Shown piece after piece: positions 46,626-57,220 of a stretch of 64,000 nucleotides of DNA. This stretch comes from Siphonodentalium dalli (taxonomy: Eukaryota; Mollusca; Scaphopoda; Gadilida; Siphonodentaliidae), in NCBI GenBank assembly GCA_032622095.1, contig CP136062.1:18603739-18667738 (forward strand). Reading direction: 5' to 3'. How positions within the stretch are numbered: position 1 is the stretch's first letter; each line of letters opens with the position of its first letter. The position numbers were made by a program, and so were the translations under genes. Under the pieces are notes generated by a model that made no database searches, was not told the DNA's origin, and saw nothing but the letters and a program-made list of their open reading frames with translations.

Positions 46626-47064
46626 AGGTTACAAACAACTAATTATATAGAGTTACGCTTCTTGAACTCGAGTCAGCATAAACAAAAATTCTGGCTGCTG
46701 ATTGGTTGATTATCATTGAGGGAAATATCCCTAATCGGGAACAGAAAATTATAACCTAAGTAAATATGGTGATCGTGTATGTTTAGATGTCCAGGAAGAG
46801 TCTGGTAGTGTCCAGAAGTTACGGAAGGGGTCGTGGTATTTTTATGCTGCTGATTTTTGTGATGTAAATGGGGTAGTTGTGGAAATGCAAGATTATCGTT
46901 TGAAAAAAATACCGAAAAGGGCGCGTTTGTTGTCACATACTGGTGCAGAGGATGACGTTCTAAGGGGAAATTGACCACTTGAAGTTCAAATAGGTCAAAC
47001 CCATGGCCGGCGGGACTTTTAGTTAACACTGTCGCCTATGGAAAATAATTAGTTGTGTGTAACC
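46626..47064. repeat. Repeat X, left copy
   Basis: It begins AGGTTACAAACAACTAATTA and ends TAATTAGTTGTGTGTAACCT, so X itself is bounded by inverted ends. It recurs at 49727-50154 with few differences. The 118-codon frame on the minus strand is present in both copies but has no recognisable motif or splice context; its persistence may only reflect recent duplication. Confidence 0.9.
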
Positions 47065-47953
47065 TATAGGCAAAAAAATCACATTTTTCAAATATCGTTC
47101 AGGGCAGCGAATTTAGGAACACTTATAAACAAAGACTGACTCGTTTTGTTGAGTTGTTATATTTTCACTCCCTACAGACCCATTTTCAGATTATGCGAGA
47201 CATTTATTAACCCTCTGTCGCCGGAACTTAAACTTTTTCCGGAGGCGAAATTTTCTGAAAATCATCAAATTTGTGCATATAGGTGGACCTTTAATGTTCA
47301 AAATAACACGATCGAGGTGATGAAAGTTTCTCTTATAGGAATTCGACTCAAACTCCTAAAAAGTACTGAAATTTAAAGGGACATCGGCCTATCATTGAAC
47401 CAAACCATCATCGGATGGTGAAATTTTGAGGGGGGGGGGGGGTCTATTTCAAATCCGATTAAACATTGTATTGTTCAAAATTAGATAAATTCCTTAAAAC
47501 GTATGGTAGCTATACGTGACTAGTTTTCAAAACTTATACATATTACTTTCTATCGTGTGCGTTATGCACGCGAGTCGGTTTTTACAAATTAAATTATGAT
47601 GAAAAACCCTGAATTTGGGGTGTGGTCACATTTGTGGTCATAATATCCCCATTAGTGAGTGGATGGACATGGGACATGCGACACTGTGCAGTATATATGT
47701 CTATGACAAGCTTAACATGAGACATTAGTATCTTTTCTACTAAACTGCGCTTCCAGAGTTATCAGGATTCTATAACTGGTGTTATGTCTTGCCCCAAAAC
47801 AATTGTTAATTTTAAAACGGGGTATGTGGGTTAAATGACCGCTGGGAGATAATAAGATGTCCAATAACTCCTATATTTCTATTGTGTCACGGTAAAGCTT
47901 TTTTTGTAAAATTGGCGCGGTTTACACGATCAAACTTCAATTTTCTTTTCAAT
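47065..47953 (+). repeat. 889-bp tandem unit Y1
   Basis: The first of three head-to-tail units. Starts TATAGGCAAAAAAATCACAT. A 76-codon frame (47146-47376) is kept in all three, unrecognised. Y1 differs from Y2/Y3 at shared sites, for example ACACTTATAAAC against ACACTGATAAAC. Confidence 0.96.
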
Positions 47954-48840
47954 TATAGGCAAAAAAATCACATTTTTCAAATATCGTTCAGGGCAGCGAA
48001 TTTAGGAACACTGATAAACAAAGACTGACTCGTTTTGTTGAGTTATTATATTTTCACTCCCTACAGACCCATTTTCAGATTATGCGAGACATTTATTAAC
48101 CCACTGTCGCCGGAACTTAAACTTTTTCCGGAGGCGAAATTTTCTGAAAATCATCAAATTTGTGCATATAGGTGGACCTTTAATGTTCAAAATAACACGA
48201 TCGAGGTGATGAAAGTTTCTCTTATAGGAATTCGACTCAAACTCCTAAAAAGTACTGAAATTTAAAGGGACATCCGCCTATCATTGAACCAAACCATCAT
48301 CGGATGGTGAAATTTTGAGGGGGGGGGGGTCTATTTCAAATCCGATTAAACATTGTATTGTTCAAAATTAGATATATTCCTTAAAACGTATGGTAGCTAT
48401 ACGTGACTAGTTTTCAAAACTTATACATATTACTTTCTATCGTGTGCGTTATGCACGCGAGTCGGTTTTTACAAATTAAATTATGATGAAAAACCCTGAA
48501 TTTGGGGTGTGGTCACATTTGTGGTCATAATATCCCCATTAGTGAGTGAATGGACATGGAACATGCGACACTGTGCAGTATATATGTCTATGACAAGCTT
48601 AACATGAGACATTAGTATCTATTCTACTAAACTGAGCTTCCAGAGTTATCAGGATTCTATAACTGGTGTTATGTCTTACCCCAATTTTTTTTTTAATTTT
48701 AAAACGGGGTATGTGGGTTAAATGACCGCTGGGAAATAATAGGATGTCCAATGACTCCTATATTTCTATTGTGTCACGGTAAAGCTTTTTTTGTAAAATT
48801 GGCGCGGTTTACACGATCAAACTTCAATTTTCTTTTCAAT
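47954..48840 (+). repeat. 887-bp tandem unit Y2
   Basis: Shares several variants with Y3 only (GAGTTATTATATT, CCCACTGTCG, CATCCGCC, GATATATTCC), so Y2 and Y3 split more recently than Y1. Confidence 0.96.
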
Positions 48841-49726
48841 TATAGGCAAAAAAATCACATTTTTCAAATATCGTTCAGGGCAGCGAATTTAGGAACACTG
48901 ATAAACAAAGACTGACTCGTTTTGTTGAGTTATTATATTTTCACTCCCTACAGACCCATTTTCAGATTATGCGAGACATTTATTAACCCACTGTCGCCGG
49001 AACTTAAACTTTTTCCGGAGGCGAAATTTTCTGAAAATCATCAAATTTGTGCATATAGGTGGACCTTTAATGTTCAAAATAACACGATCGAGGTGATGAA
49101 AGTTTCTCTTATAGGAATTCGACTCAAACTCCTAAAAAGTACTGAAATTTAAAGGGACATCCGCCTATCATTGAACCAAACCATCATCGGATGGTGAAAT
49201 TTTGAGGGGGGGGGGTCTATTTCAAATCCGATTAAACATTGTATTGTTCAAAATTAGATATATTCCTTAAAACGTATGGTAGCTATACGTGACTAGTTTT
49301 CAAAACTTATACATATTACTTTCTATCGTGTGCGTTATGCACGCGAGTCGGTTTTTACAAATTAAATTATGATGAAAAACCCTGAATTTGGGGTGTGGTC
49401 ACATTTGTGGTCATAATATCCCCATTAGTGAGTGAATGGACATGGGACATGCGACACTGTGCAGTATATATGTCTATGACAAGCTTAACATGAGACATTA
49501 GTATCTTTTCTACTAATCTGAGCTTCCAGAGTTATCAGGATTCTATAACTGGTGTTATGTCTTACCCCAATTTTTTTTTTAATTTTAAAACGGGGTATGT
49601 GGGTTAAATGACCGCTGGGAAATAATAGGATGTCCAATGACTCCTATATTTCTATTGTGTCACGGTAAAGCTTTTTTTGTAAAATTGGCGCGGTTTACAC
49701 GATCAAACTTCAATTTTCTTTTCAAT
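48841..49726 (+). repeat. 886-bp tandem unit Y3
   Basis: The third unit. Ends AATTATAGG where X resumes; the TATAGG junction word occurs at every X/Y boundary. Confidence 0.96.
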
Positions 49727-50154
49727 TATAGGTTACAAACAACTAATTATATAGAGTCAGCATAAAAAAAAATTCTGGCTGCTGATTGGTTGATTATCAT
49801 TGAGGGAAATGTCCCTAATCGGGAACAGAAAATTATAACCTAAGTAAATATGGTGATCGTGTATGTTTAGATGTCCAGGAAGAGTCTGGTGGTGTCCAGA
49901 AGTTACGGAAGGGGTCGTGGTATTTTTATGCTGCTGATTTTTGTGCAGTAAATGGGGTAGTTGTGGAAATGCAAGATTATCGTTTGAAAAAAATACCGAA
50001 AAGGGCGCGTTTGTTGTCACATACTGGTGCAGAGGATGACGTTCTAAGGGGAAATTTACCACTTGAAGTTCAAATAGGTCAAACCCATGGCCGGCGGGAC
50101 TTTTAGTTAACACTGTCGCCTATGGAAAATAATTAGTTGTGTGTAACCTATAGG
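49727..50154. repeat. Repeat X, right copy
   Basis: Direct copy of 46626-47064, lacking a short GTTACGCTTCTTGAACTCGA stretch. It is followed near 50203-50247 by a second copy of the sequence that precedes left X (TACATTACT...GTTATTGGTTAATG, then GACTGCAG). Confidence 0.92.
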
Positions 50155-50469
50155 CGAAGCCGTATATAATTAATACAGAGATTGGGCAATGCATCATGGT
50201 AGTATAGGTTACATTACTTCTTATTGGTTAATGGAACAGACTGCAGACGAAAAAAATTATAATTATATACTACAGAGATTTGGCGATAAGATATATACTA
50301 ATTTGTTCGTGTAGGTATTCGGGTATGAAGCCCATGAAGACATCACACCGAGCCAGTCCCTCCACTCATTCTCATATAATATATTTATGTACATTGAACC
50401 AAGAAGGAGCTGGTTTGATGAAAAGTGGGCTGCCATCAGCTATTATCTGCTTGTATATTTTATTTTCAG

Positions 50470-50790
50470 AAAGCCGAAATATCCAACGGAAACCTGGCTC
50501 GACTGTATTGGGGCGATGCACAGTCGGACACGGATGATATTACTTTATGCTTTGATCAGTTCTGTGACGAGTGTAAGACCTTCATACATACATCGAGAAG
50601 GTCTATTCATGATTTTGCAAACAGATGCTTCAACCTGATAGACTCTTTGTGTCCACTGTTCCCCACTTCGTCTATGGAATATGCATGTGGACGTATAATA
50701 GATAACTTACATGACTCGTTTGAATATACGCTTCATGGCCATACCTGGGCTCCAGCTACGTGCGGATTAATTGGATTATGCTGTATGTAG
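50470..50790 (+). CDS. Candidate terminal exon, Cys-rich protein
   Basis: It follows a strong acceptor (TGTATATTTTATTTTCAG) and runs 106 codons in phase 0 to TAG. It starts KAEISNGNLARLYWGDA and contains CFDQFCDEC, RCFNLIDSLC, YACG and a C-terminal TCGLIGLCCM, nine to ten Cys in all, typical of a secreted disulfide-rich protein. No family recognised. Phase 0 is compatible with the signal-peptide exon at 24447, 26 kb upstream, but linking them is speculation. A second open frame across the same bases includes the pyrimidine tract and is probably a shadow. Confidence 0.38.
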   Translation, partial: KAEISNGNLARLYWGDAQSDTDDITLCFDQFCDECKTFIHTSRRSIHDFANRCFNLIDSLCPLFPTSSMEYACGRIIDNLHDSFEYTLHGHTWAPATCGLIGLCCM

Positions 50791-50961
50791 ATTGTCAAAC
50801 GGCAAACTTCAAACTTGGGTCGCTAATCGCTAATATATAGATACCGATAGTTAGCCCATTCTCGTTCCCGTTGAGACGAACGTGGTTCAGATAATTCAAA
50901 TTCATACGATAAGTTCTAACTTGTAGCAAATGTGATGACTGTGCATCTAGTCGTTCATGTA

Positions 50962-51085
50962 CAGTAATGCCCTAATTAATCGACTCCTTAACCACAGGAA
51001 AATTATGGGTAACTTTTCAGGATTTACTGAAAAGTTACCCATAATTCTGCTGTGGTTAAGGGGTCGATTACTTAGGGCATTACTG
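50962..51085. mobile_element. 124-bp hairpin MITE, TA-flanked
   Basis: CAGTAATGCCCTAA is inverted at both ends. TA at 50960-50961 and 51086-51087. The arms are nearly perfect to a centre at CAGGATTTACTG. TA duplication and CAGT ends fit Tc1/mariner. One arm recurs at 8268-8335. Confidence 0.85.
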
Positions 51086-51087
51086 TA

Positions 51088-52540
51088 TAACCCTGCAAAC
51101 AATATGATCAGTTATAGCATTCTGTATAGCATTCTGATTGAGGATTGACAAGATCAATTTATGTCACCATAATACAATCTACAGGTCAGGCGCGTCCTGA
51201 ATTCCACTAATATAGTGGTATACGACCATTACCGTTTTGTGAATTTGATAAAAGAGGGATAATCCAAAATCATATTTCACGCACACTATTGAAAATCAGT
51301 GTCGCACTAATTCGGTATCATACATATATTTTGTCCAGTAGAATGATTAATCATGACGGCACACGATAAGCAACTCAATTAGCATTATATTAGTTTAAAT
51401 GTTGTTAATGAAGGAGCGATTGAGTTATCCTGTTATTGTCATTTAGAAAGGAATGTATTAGTATTATTATTGAATAACAAAGCCGGCGCAAAAGATTGTG
51501 CAACGAATTTTGTCGGAAGACTGTTCCTTCGCTGCGATAGTGTTAAGAGTGGAATTTGGCTGTTCACTTGTGTGCGCCGTCTTCTATTCCCGATGCAAAT
51601 TCAGGATGAGCCTGACCTGATCTAGGGAAGTTTAACCCGTATTGCGGTGCGATTTACGTGACACTTTCGTAGAGAAACGATGTATACAGTTGGACACCCA
51701 CTTGAGAAAAATTAACGGCAATTGTTCTTAATAGCAAAGTTATTCTTTCGTTCAATCTGTAATTATTATCTGCAAAAATCGAACATTACCTAGGATATAC
51801 CGCGATGTTCTTTCGCGCCAAGAATATATTTATAGCAACTCAATGTTGACGTTTGTCGTTTTACATCTAAACCTATCTAGAGTTTGACATCTAAACCTCT
51901 CTAGAGTTTGACATCTAAACCTCTCTAGAGTATGAGATATCCAGTACAAAACAATACTGTACACAACATTGTATAATTACATTTTTATTATCAATCTGTA
52001 TGTTAATCTAAATGACGTCACCCGGAGTCCCGATAATTTTTATAAAATTCCCATTAGACTGGATTCGAGTCCAATATGACTTTGGACGTCCAATATGACT
52101 TTGGACGTCCAATATGACTTTGGACTTCCAATATGATTTTTCCCATATTATCAGGTGATGGCTTTTGCCCAATCAGAGATATTGTTATAGTTAAGGGGTG
52201 GATAATAAATATATATATACATAATCTTAACATTAATTCAGGCGGATTTGATACTATTTCGAAAAGCCGTACTTGACACAAACACCAGCCAATGCAAAAT
52301 TATTGCTAATTTATTAAAGTTCCAACTTCGTTGAACTAGCGAAAATAGACGCAAAAACAAAGAGGCAAATCGAGGGACTATATTGTCCGTCGCCAGCTCA
52401 AGTGTGCAACACTGTCGTCTACATCTGTGAAGCGCATCAGCCAACGCTGTAAATGTATGCATGTTGCAGTTTCTTTTACGGATTCTGATTTGTTAAAAAG
52501 GCATAAGGCTCTATTTTTTTTATGTTGGGATATAAGAATT
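51088..52540. other. Spacer with two short tandem repeats
   Basis: Three ~27-bp units with ACATCTAAACCTCTCTAGAG lie at about 51862-51933. Three to four 20-bp units GTCCAATATGACTTTGGAC lie at about 52069-52137. No gene supported. Confidence 0.6.
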
Positions 52541-52613
52541 TATGAAACTCGTTTTGATAAATTTGATACACAACTCGTCTACAACTTGTTGTGAATCAAA
52601 TTTATCAAACTCG
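52541..52613. repeat. 73-bp hairpin
   Basis: AACTCGTTTTGATAAATTTG mirrors CAAATTTATCAAACTCGT. The centre is CTCGTCTACAACTTG. Confidence 0.85.
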
Positions 52614-52811
52614 TGACAAAAAATCCAATTTCCCAACACAACACGTTGGAGACCCTCTATATACTATGTTGATTAGTAAATTTTGAATTAATTTTTAGGT
52701 GATGTGAGTCATGTGACATGATCTTTTTCATACAATTTGTTTGTATGATATTCCTTCAAAAATATTTCTAAAAATGATTAACTCTAAAAGACACAATATC
52801 TTATTTGCTCT

Positions 52812-53069
52812 CGAACACGGATAGAGGAACGTTTCTCGGTCAATAACATATTGGAATGTCAGTCGAACATCGATAGAGCAACGCTTCTCGGTCAATAACA
52901 TATTGGAATGTCAGTCGAACACGGATAGAGCGACGCTTCTCGGTCAATAACATACTGGAATGTCAGTCGAACATCGATAGAGCAACGCTTCTCGGTCAAT
53001 AACATATTGGAATGTCAGTCGAACACGGATAGAGCGACGCTTCTCGGTCAATAACATACTGGAATGTCG
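52812..53069 (+). repeat. 52-bp minisatellite, 5 units
   Basis: CTCGGTCAATAACATA starts at 52835, 52887, 52939, 52991 and 53043. Units alternate between ACGGATAGAGCGACG and ATCGATAGAGCAACG types, so the older unit is probably a 104-bp pair. Confidence 0.97.
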
Positions 53070-53481
53070 GTTGCATGGGCTGATGCTCATTTGGAGCCAC
53101 CCCGTTGCTCTTCTGTAACAGCCTTTGTGCCCAGACACATACTTGCGAATATCAGAGGTCTTTTGGATGTCAACAAAACGAGATTTACAAGTAAACAAAA
53201 CCTTGTTTTCCAGAAAATATTGAGCTGTCGCGCTATCAGAAAGTGTATGTAAACAATATATTGAACGATTGTATCATCACTTTAGGTTTTTCTATCACGG
53301 TAAATACTTTACCATTTTCAAAACAGCATCAAATCAACCTAAATCCAAAAGTTGTGGACCGGGAATACTTGGCATAAAATCTGGACAGCACATGCATTAA
53401 TTTCTGATACATAGTCCTTTATCTAATAATTTCACATAATTCTGATTTTTAATCCCATTTTTAGTCAATTGAATATATTAA

Positions 53482-53926
53482 AGGTACCCAATCCGATTAA
53501 ACGCCCCTCAATTACTATTTATTTGGCTTCGGGGTCAACATATTTGATTCGAGTCGAGGAACCCACACATCAAAGCTCAGTGATCAGAATTCGATTTTTT
53601 GAAATATATTATTTTTCACCACCTGGAATATTTAGTGGCCCAGTAAAAGTCGACGAGAAGACAGTCTTGGACCCAATTGAGGATGAAGATGGATAGCTAT
53701 AAAATAAATTGGCTTTTTGTGTCAGTTGTTTGACAAACCGGCAAAATTTCGTTGAACAAAATGTTGATAAATAACATGTTTTGGGCAATTGTATACTATA
53801 ATTGACTGTGGTTAGTATTATTTTTGGGCTATTAATAGATTCTGACAACTGAGGCGGCATTTCAAAAACATATTGTTGTTTTTGGAATCTGATGGTGTGG
53901 GGACCATTGAATCGGATTGAGTACCT
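53482..53926. mobile_element. 445-bp TIR element, TTAA-flanked
   Basis: AGGTACCCAATCCGATT is inverted as AATCGGATTGAGTACCT; TTAA at 53478-53481 and 53927-53930. The frames inside overlap on both strands with no motif. Its AGGT start is unlike the CCC ends of the other TTAA elements here. Confidence 0.75.
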
Positions 53927-53930
53927 TTAA

Positions 53931-54292
53931 ATGACAATAATGCACAAGCCATTGCACCCAATATGCAAATAGCAATATACATTATGAACTTGTCACTATT
54001 GAATATTAATACTTTGAATAGTGTTTCTTCCAATATGGCATCTTCTGTATGTTTTAGGGATCAAATATGACCATAATGGATATATATAGAGAGTTCCCAC
54101 GTGGAACTTTCTTTCCGATGTGAGCTAAGGCACAATTCACATAACATCATTATTATATACACATACATTTAACATCATTGATTTGGCATGATCTATTTCA
54201 ACCTTTTGCTGACTTGAAAACATCACATGGCATCTATTCGTTGTGTAACATTATTTCAATCCAATAAACATATACACTAATTGTGAATATTT
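53931..54292. other. Spacer, no gene seen
   Basis: AT-rich; nothing bounded. Confidence 0.35.
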
Positions 54293-54438
54293 AAGAAATA
54301 ACTCTTGTTTCGATTAAGGTTATGAGCCATAACCGGAAAGTTTGAAGATAAATTCTATAACGCGCGTATAATTTATCTTCATACTTTCGGTTATAACTCA
54401 TAAACTTAATCGGAACAAGAGTTATTTCTTATAGTTTA
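54293..54438. repeat. 146-bp hairpin palindrome
   Basis: AAGAAATAACTCTTGTTTCG pairs with its near reverse complement. The arms are about 65 bp around TAACGCGCGTA. TA on both sides may be a target duplication. Confidence 0.9.
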
Positions 54439-55028
54439 ATCCGTCATTTCACAGGAGAACCACCAAAAAGTAGAAGTTGGAAGTAAAACGAGCGGATAAC
54501 ATTCAGACTATTTCCGACAAAAAAGACACGTTATGTTGAAAGAGACACTTGTCGCTTAAAACTGATGTGCATGAAGCGATGAAATCGCGTCGTCGATTCA
54601 GCGTTTTTGATTGACTAGTCGAAACTGATCACGGATCGCGTGCGTGCCACCTGAAAGATGCAACTTGCACGTGGTATTGATATATTGATACACAAACCCG
54701 CGCTGGTTTTAATTTCACTGTTCATTCCATTGCAGTGTTAAATCTTGTTGATTTGTTTGGTTACTTGTGCACTTAATATTTGCATCTAGTATGTTATTGT
54801 CAATACAATCATATAATACCCCACGGAATTATGATGCAGTACCGAAATGTCTTGTTAAATCGTAGGAAGTATCGAACAGTTTCCATGCACATGTTTAGGC
54901 ACGCGGTATAGGCGTTGTCACTCGACGCGGCTGTCATTTATGTTGCGGTAAATTATCGAGAAATAACCTAACTCGCAAAGTGTGTGGCAACCAATTGTTT
55001 CACTGTATTCCGGGTTACGTAGCGTTTT
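54439..55028. other. Spacer, no gene seen
   Basis: Unique-looking; no supported exon. Confidence 0.35.
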
Positions 55029-55294
55029 TCCGAAGACCCATAACTCCGAAGTTCCGATTCTCCGAAGGTCAGATTCTCCGACGCCCCGATTCTCCGAAAG
55101 CCCATAACTCCGAAGTCCCGATTCTCCGAAATCCCATAACTCCGAAGACCCATAACTCCGAAAGCCCATAACTCCGAAGGCCTATAACTCCGAACGCCCA
55201 TAACTCCGAAGGGCAGATTCTCCGAAGGTCCGATTCTCCGAAGGTCCGATTCTCCGAAGATCATGTTTTATCGCTTATTAAATAGTGTACAGTC

Positions 55295-55581
55295 CAGTGG
55301 CGGGGTCAATGGGGCCCTAGGGAAGACCGCCCCCAAAAAACATGTCAAATGTCATGTAAACGTCAGGAAATCCCTCCTAGGTATTCAAATATTCACAGTG
55401 TTCCTGCCCAGGGGAGCCCCCGGACCAACGATTGGGGGCGACCCCTCCCATGTATGCGCTCCCCAAATCAGGCCTTCGTGATATGCTTTCGGCATATCAT
55501 ATGCATGATATATCCCCCACATATCCCCCACATATGCTAATTAATGTGCACCCCTAAATGGGAACCCTGGCTCCGCCACTG
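55295..55581 (+). mobile_element. CAGTGGCGG-ended MITE, copy 1
   Basis: The ends CAGTGGCGGGGTC and, reverse-complemented, CAGTGGCGGAGCCAGG are of a type common in hAT MITEs. No matching 8-bp flanks, as expected if the flank was rearranged by the surrounding inversion. Confidence 0.65.
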
Positions 55582-55732
55582 GTGTGCACCGGGTATATTA
55601 TAACGAAACGCTGCAAGAATGTCAGAGTAGCCTAACATGCACAGGGGCGACAAGTTCTTCCCCATTCACCCCTGTACATTTTACTCTGGCATCTCATGGG
55701 CCAACGTAACGTTATAGTAGCTGGTGTATAGT

Positions 55733-55924
55733 CAGTGGCGGGCCAGGATTCCCATTTAGGTGGGGGCAGTAGGAAAAGTTTGAATATTTTGATGCCCCAT
55801 GAACGATTTCCGGGCGTTTACATGACATTGGACATGTTTTGGAAGGGGCCCATATTGTCTGAAATAGCAAGTAGAGGTTTAATGGGGGCAGTGGGAATTT
55901 TGGGACCCCTTGGCTTCGCCACTG
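55733..55924 (-). mobile_element. CAGTGGCGG-ended MITE, copy 2
   Basis: CAGTGGCGGGCCAGGATTCC to CCTTGGCTTCGCCACTG. Inverted relative to copy 1 within the palindrome; shorter, with internal deletion. Confidence 0.65.
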
Positions 55925-56438
55925 GACTGTATACTATTTAGTAAACGATAATACCCCGATAAAACAAAATCTTCGGAGAATCGGACCTTCGGAGAATCGG
56001 ACCTTCGGAGTTATGGGCCGTCGGAGAATCGGGCCTTCGGAGTTATAGGTCTTCGGAGAATCGGCCCTTCGGAGTTATAGGTCTTCGGAGTTATAGGTCT
56101 TCGGAGAATCGGCCCTTCGGAGTTATGGGCTTTCGGAGAATCGGATCTTCGGAGTTATGGGCCGTCGGAGAATCGGGTCTTCGGAGTTGTGGGCCGTCGG
56201 AGAATCGGGCCTTCGGAGTTGTGGGCTTCGCAGTAATAGGTCTTCGGAAAACCGGTCTGACACCATATTCCGTGGATTGACAGCTAATGATTAAATTACC
56301 AATTACGTTATAAAATGTGTTACATTTAATTACTATTTCATTGACATTAAAAAGATCAAATCAAATCAAACATGATATTCTGTGTTGATAATTAGATATG
56401 TAATCCACACGACGAGGTTAGTCATGTCCTGTAAATCA

Positions 56439-56958
56439 AAAATCAGCGTTACCCGGCGTTGTCTAGGTAAATCAGGGTTACCCGGCGTTGTCCAGGTAAA
56501 TCAGCGTTACCCGAAGTTGTCCAGATAAATCAGGGTTACCCGGCGTTGTCCAGGTAAACCAGTATTACCCGTAGTTATCCATATAAATCAGGGTTACTCG
56601 GCGTTGTCCAGGTAAATCAGTATTACCCGGCGTTGTCTACAATGTAGGTAAATCAGGGTTACCGGGCGTTGTCTAGGTAAATCAGGGTTACCCGAAGTTG
56701 TCCAGATAAATCAGGGTTACCCGGCGTTATCCAGGTAAACCAGTATTACCCGTAGTTATCCATATAAATCAGGGTTACCCGGCGTTGTCCAGGTAAATCA
56801 GTATTACCCGGCGTTGTCCATATAAATCAGTGTTACCCGGCGTTGTCCATGTAAATCAGTGTTACGCGGCGTTGTCCACGTAAAGCAGGGTTATCCGGCG
56901 TTGTCCAGGTATATCAGGGTTACCCGGCGTTGTCCAGTTTACCCGGCGTTGTCCAGGT
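56439..56958 (+). repeat. 29-bp minisatellite, ~17 units
   Basis: The unit is about AAATCAGGGTTACCCGGCGT followed by TGTCCAGGT. Variants (CGAAGTTGTCCAGAT, CGTAGTTATCCATAT, CAGTATTACC) recur in the same order at 56511 and 56691, a higher-order repeat of 180 bp. Confidence 0.95.
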
Positions 56959-56959
56959 T

Positions 56960-57220
56960 AAATTGAACTGAAGCTCTGTGTTGTTGATATTTGGTGGGAA
57001 CAGTGAATACTCTTGCTCAAAGTGTTCCACGTATTTTCATAAATTGTAGACATTCACTAAACAAAATATCAAAATAGCATCACAAATTGTCATTTTTATA
57101 CATGGATTATAAGTAGTGACTCACATTGTCGGGGTGATTGTCGTTTTGATTATGAATTTGTCCTACCAAATAAAGAAGTATTTATTTATGTACAACTGAG
57201 CGTACTTCAGATGTTATCAT
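56960..57220. other. Spacer between two minisatellites
   Basis: Unique sequence, no gene seen. Confidence 0.4.

Larger units (their letters stand above)
55029..56250. repeat. 1.2-kb palindrome with tandem-repeat arms
   Basis: The left arm, 55029-55260, has ~16-17-bp units CCGATTCTCCGAAGGT and CCATAACTCCGAAG. The right arm, 55970-56243, has the reverse complements (CTTCGGAGAATCGG, CTTCGGAGTTATGG). Inner sequence also mirrors: AAATAGTGTACAGTCCAGTG against CACTGGACTGTATACTATTT, and two inverted CAGTGGCGG elements, to a centre near 55650. A foldback structure like 35622-38212 but unrelated in sequence. Confidence 0.88.

Noticed and set aside
46673-47029. 118-codon minus-strand frame in X as a gene
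   Set aside because: Identical frames in both X copies are explained by the recent duplication; no motif, signal or splice support.
46626-50154. LTR retrotransposon with X as the LTRs
   Set aside because: X ends AGGTTAC/GTAACCT rather than TG...CA. No primer-binding site or polypurine tract was seen next to X, and the interior is three copies of a unit with no gag or pol motif.
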